Assembly: GCF_019668465.1 (NCBI RefSeq)
Contig: NZ_AP024828.1
Span: forward strand, 868,001-932,000
Direction: 5' to 3'
DNA: 64,000 nucleotides
Source of the DNA: Mycobacterium senriense
GTDB lineage: Bacteria; Actinomycetota; Actinomycetes; Mycobacteriales; Mycobacteriaceae
Below are positions 63,984 through 64,000 of this stretch, in pieces (the stretch's first letter is position 1; each line of letters starts with the position of its first letter). The translations under genes were made by a program, and so were the position numbers. The notes below the pieces were generated by a model. The model saw only the letters and a list, made by a program, of their open reading frames with translations, did no database searches and was not told the DNA's origin.

Positions 63984-64000
63984 TGGGCATGCTCCTTCAC

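Overview
The window is GC-rich chromosomal DNA from a slow-growing, non-tuberculous Mycobacterium. This is inferred from conserved gene order and from the mycolate cyclopropane synthase genes, mshA, hbhA and senX3-regX3. Gene by gene, and recalled from memory rather than searched, it follows the Mycobacterium tuberculosis segment Rv0467 (icl1) to about Rv0530, read in reverse.

Layout. 1-5374: tail of a MinD/ParA-like gene and the cytochrome c maturation operon (thioredoxin-like lipoprotein, ccdA, resB, ccsA) behind a phosphoglycerate-mutase-family gene. 5374-6723: hemL. 6904-16273: a small F420-type reductase, a carboxylic acid reductase, an amino acid permease, an MFS transporter with an LLM monooxygenase, and a Tat-exported esterase-like protein. 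16283-22311: acyltransferase and SGNH genes, a STAS protein and two small membrane proteins. 22325-27716: the tetrapyrrole operon hemA-hemC-hemD-hemB with a glutaredoxin-like gene. 27776-31196: an accessory toxin module. 31581-44405: serB1, a HadA-like gene, cmaA2, lipid and envelope genes, ribosomal protein bS22, proC, ppx and senX3-regX3. 44559-52019: gpmA, mshA, a ROK regulator, an SDR, an L,D-transpeptidase lipoprotein and murB. 52046-63983: a nitrilase, DUF proteins, deoC, hbhA, an XRE regulator, a DUF445 protein, a TetR regulator, pcaA-like, umaA, fadB2 and icl1.

The most notable locus is 27776-31196. Two WXG100 genes resembling EsxF and EsxE precede a large protein whose N-terminal two thirds resemble the mycobacterial toxin CpnT. 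The C-terminal NAD-glycohydrolase (TNT) domain of CpnT is replaced here by what reads as an R-S-E class ADP-ribosyltransferase with all catalytic motifs present. A 71-residue ORF follows as a candidate immunity protein, then a terminator. The 3' part is visibly AT-richer than its surroundings, and the module occupies the place where M. tuberculosis carries mmpS2-mmpL2. The toxin frame is broken by an apparent one-base deletion near 28959, so the copy is either inactivated or misassembled.

Other points include two copies of an intergenic repeat with a hairpin enclosing the upstream stop codon, and three 11-nt-spaced PHO-box-like repeats upstream of senX3. There is also a 38-residue membrane ORF, a perfect 14-bp palindrome before the LLM monooxygenase gene, and several strand-bounding terminators. 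No tRNA, rRNA, CRISPR array, intact insertion sequence or prophage was seen.
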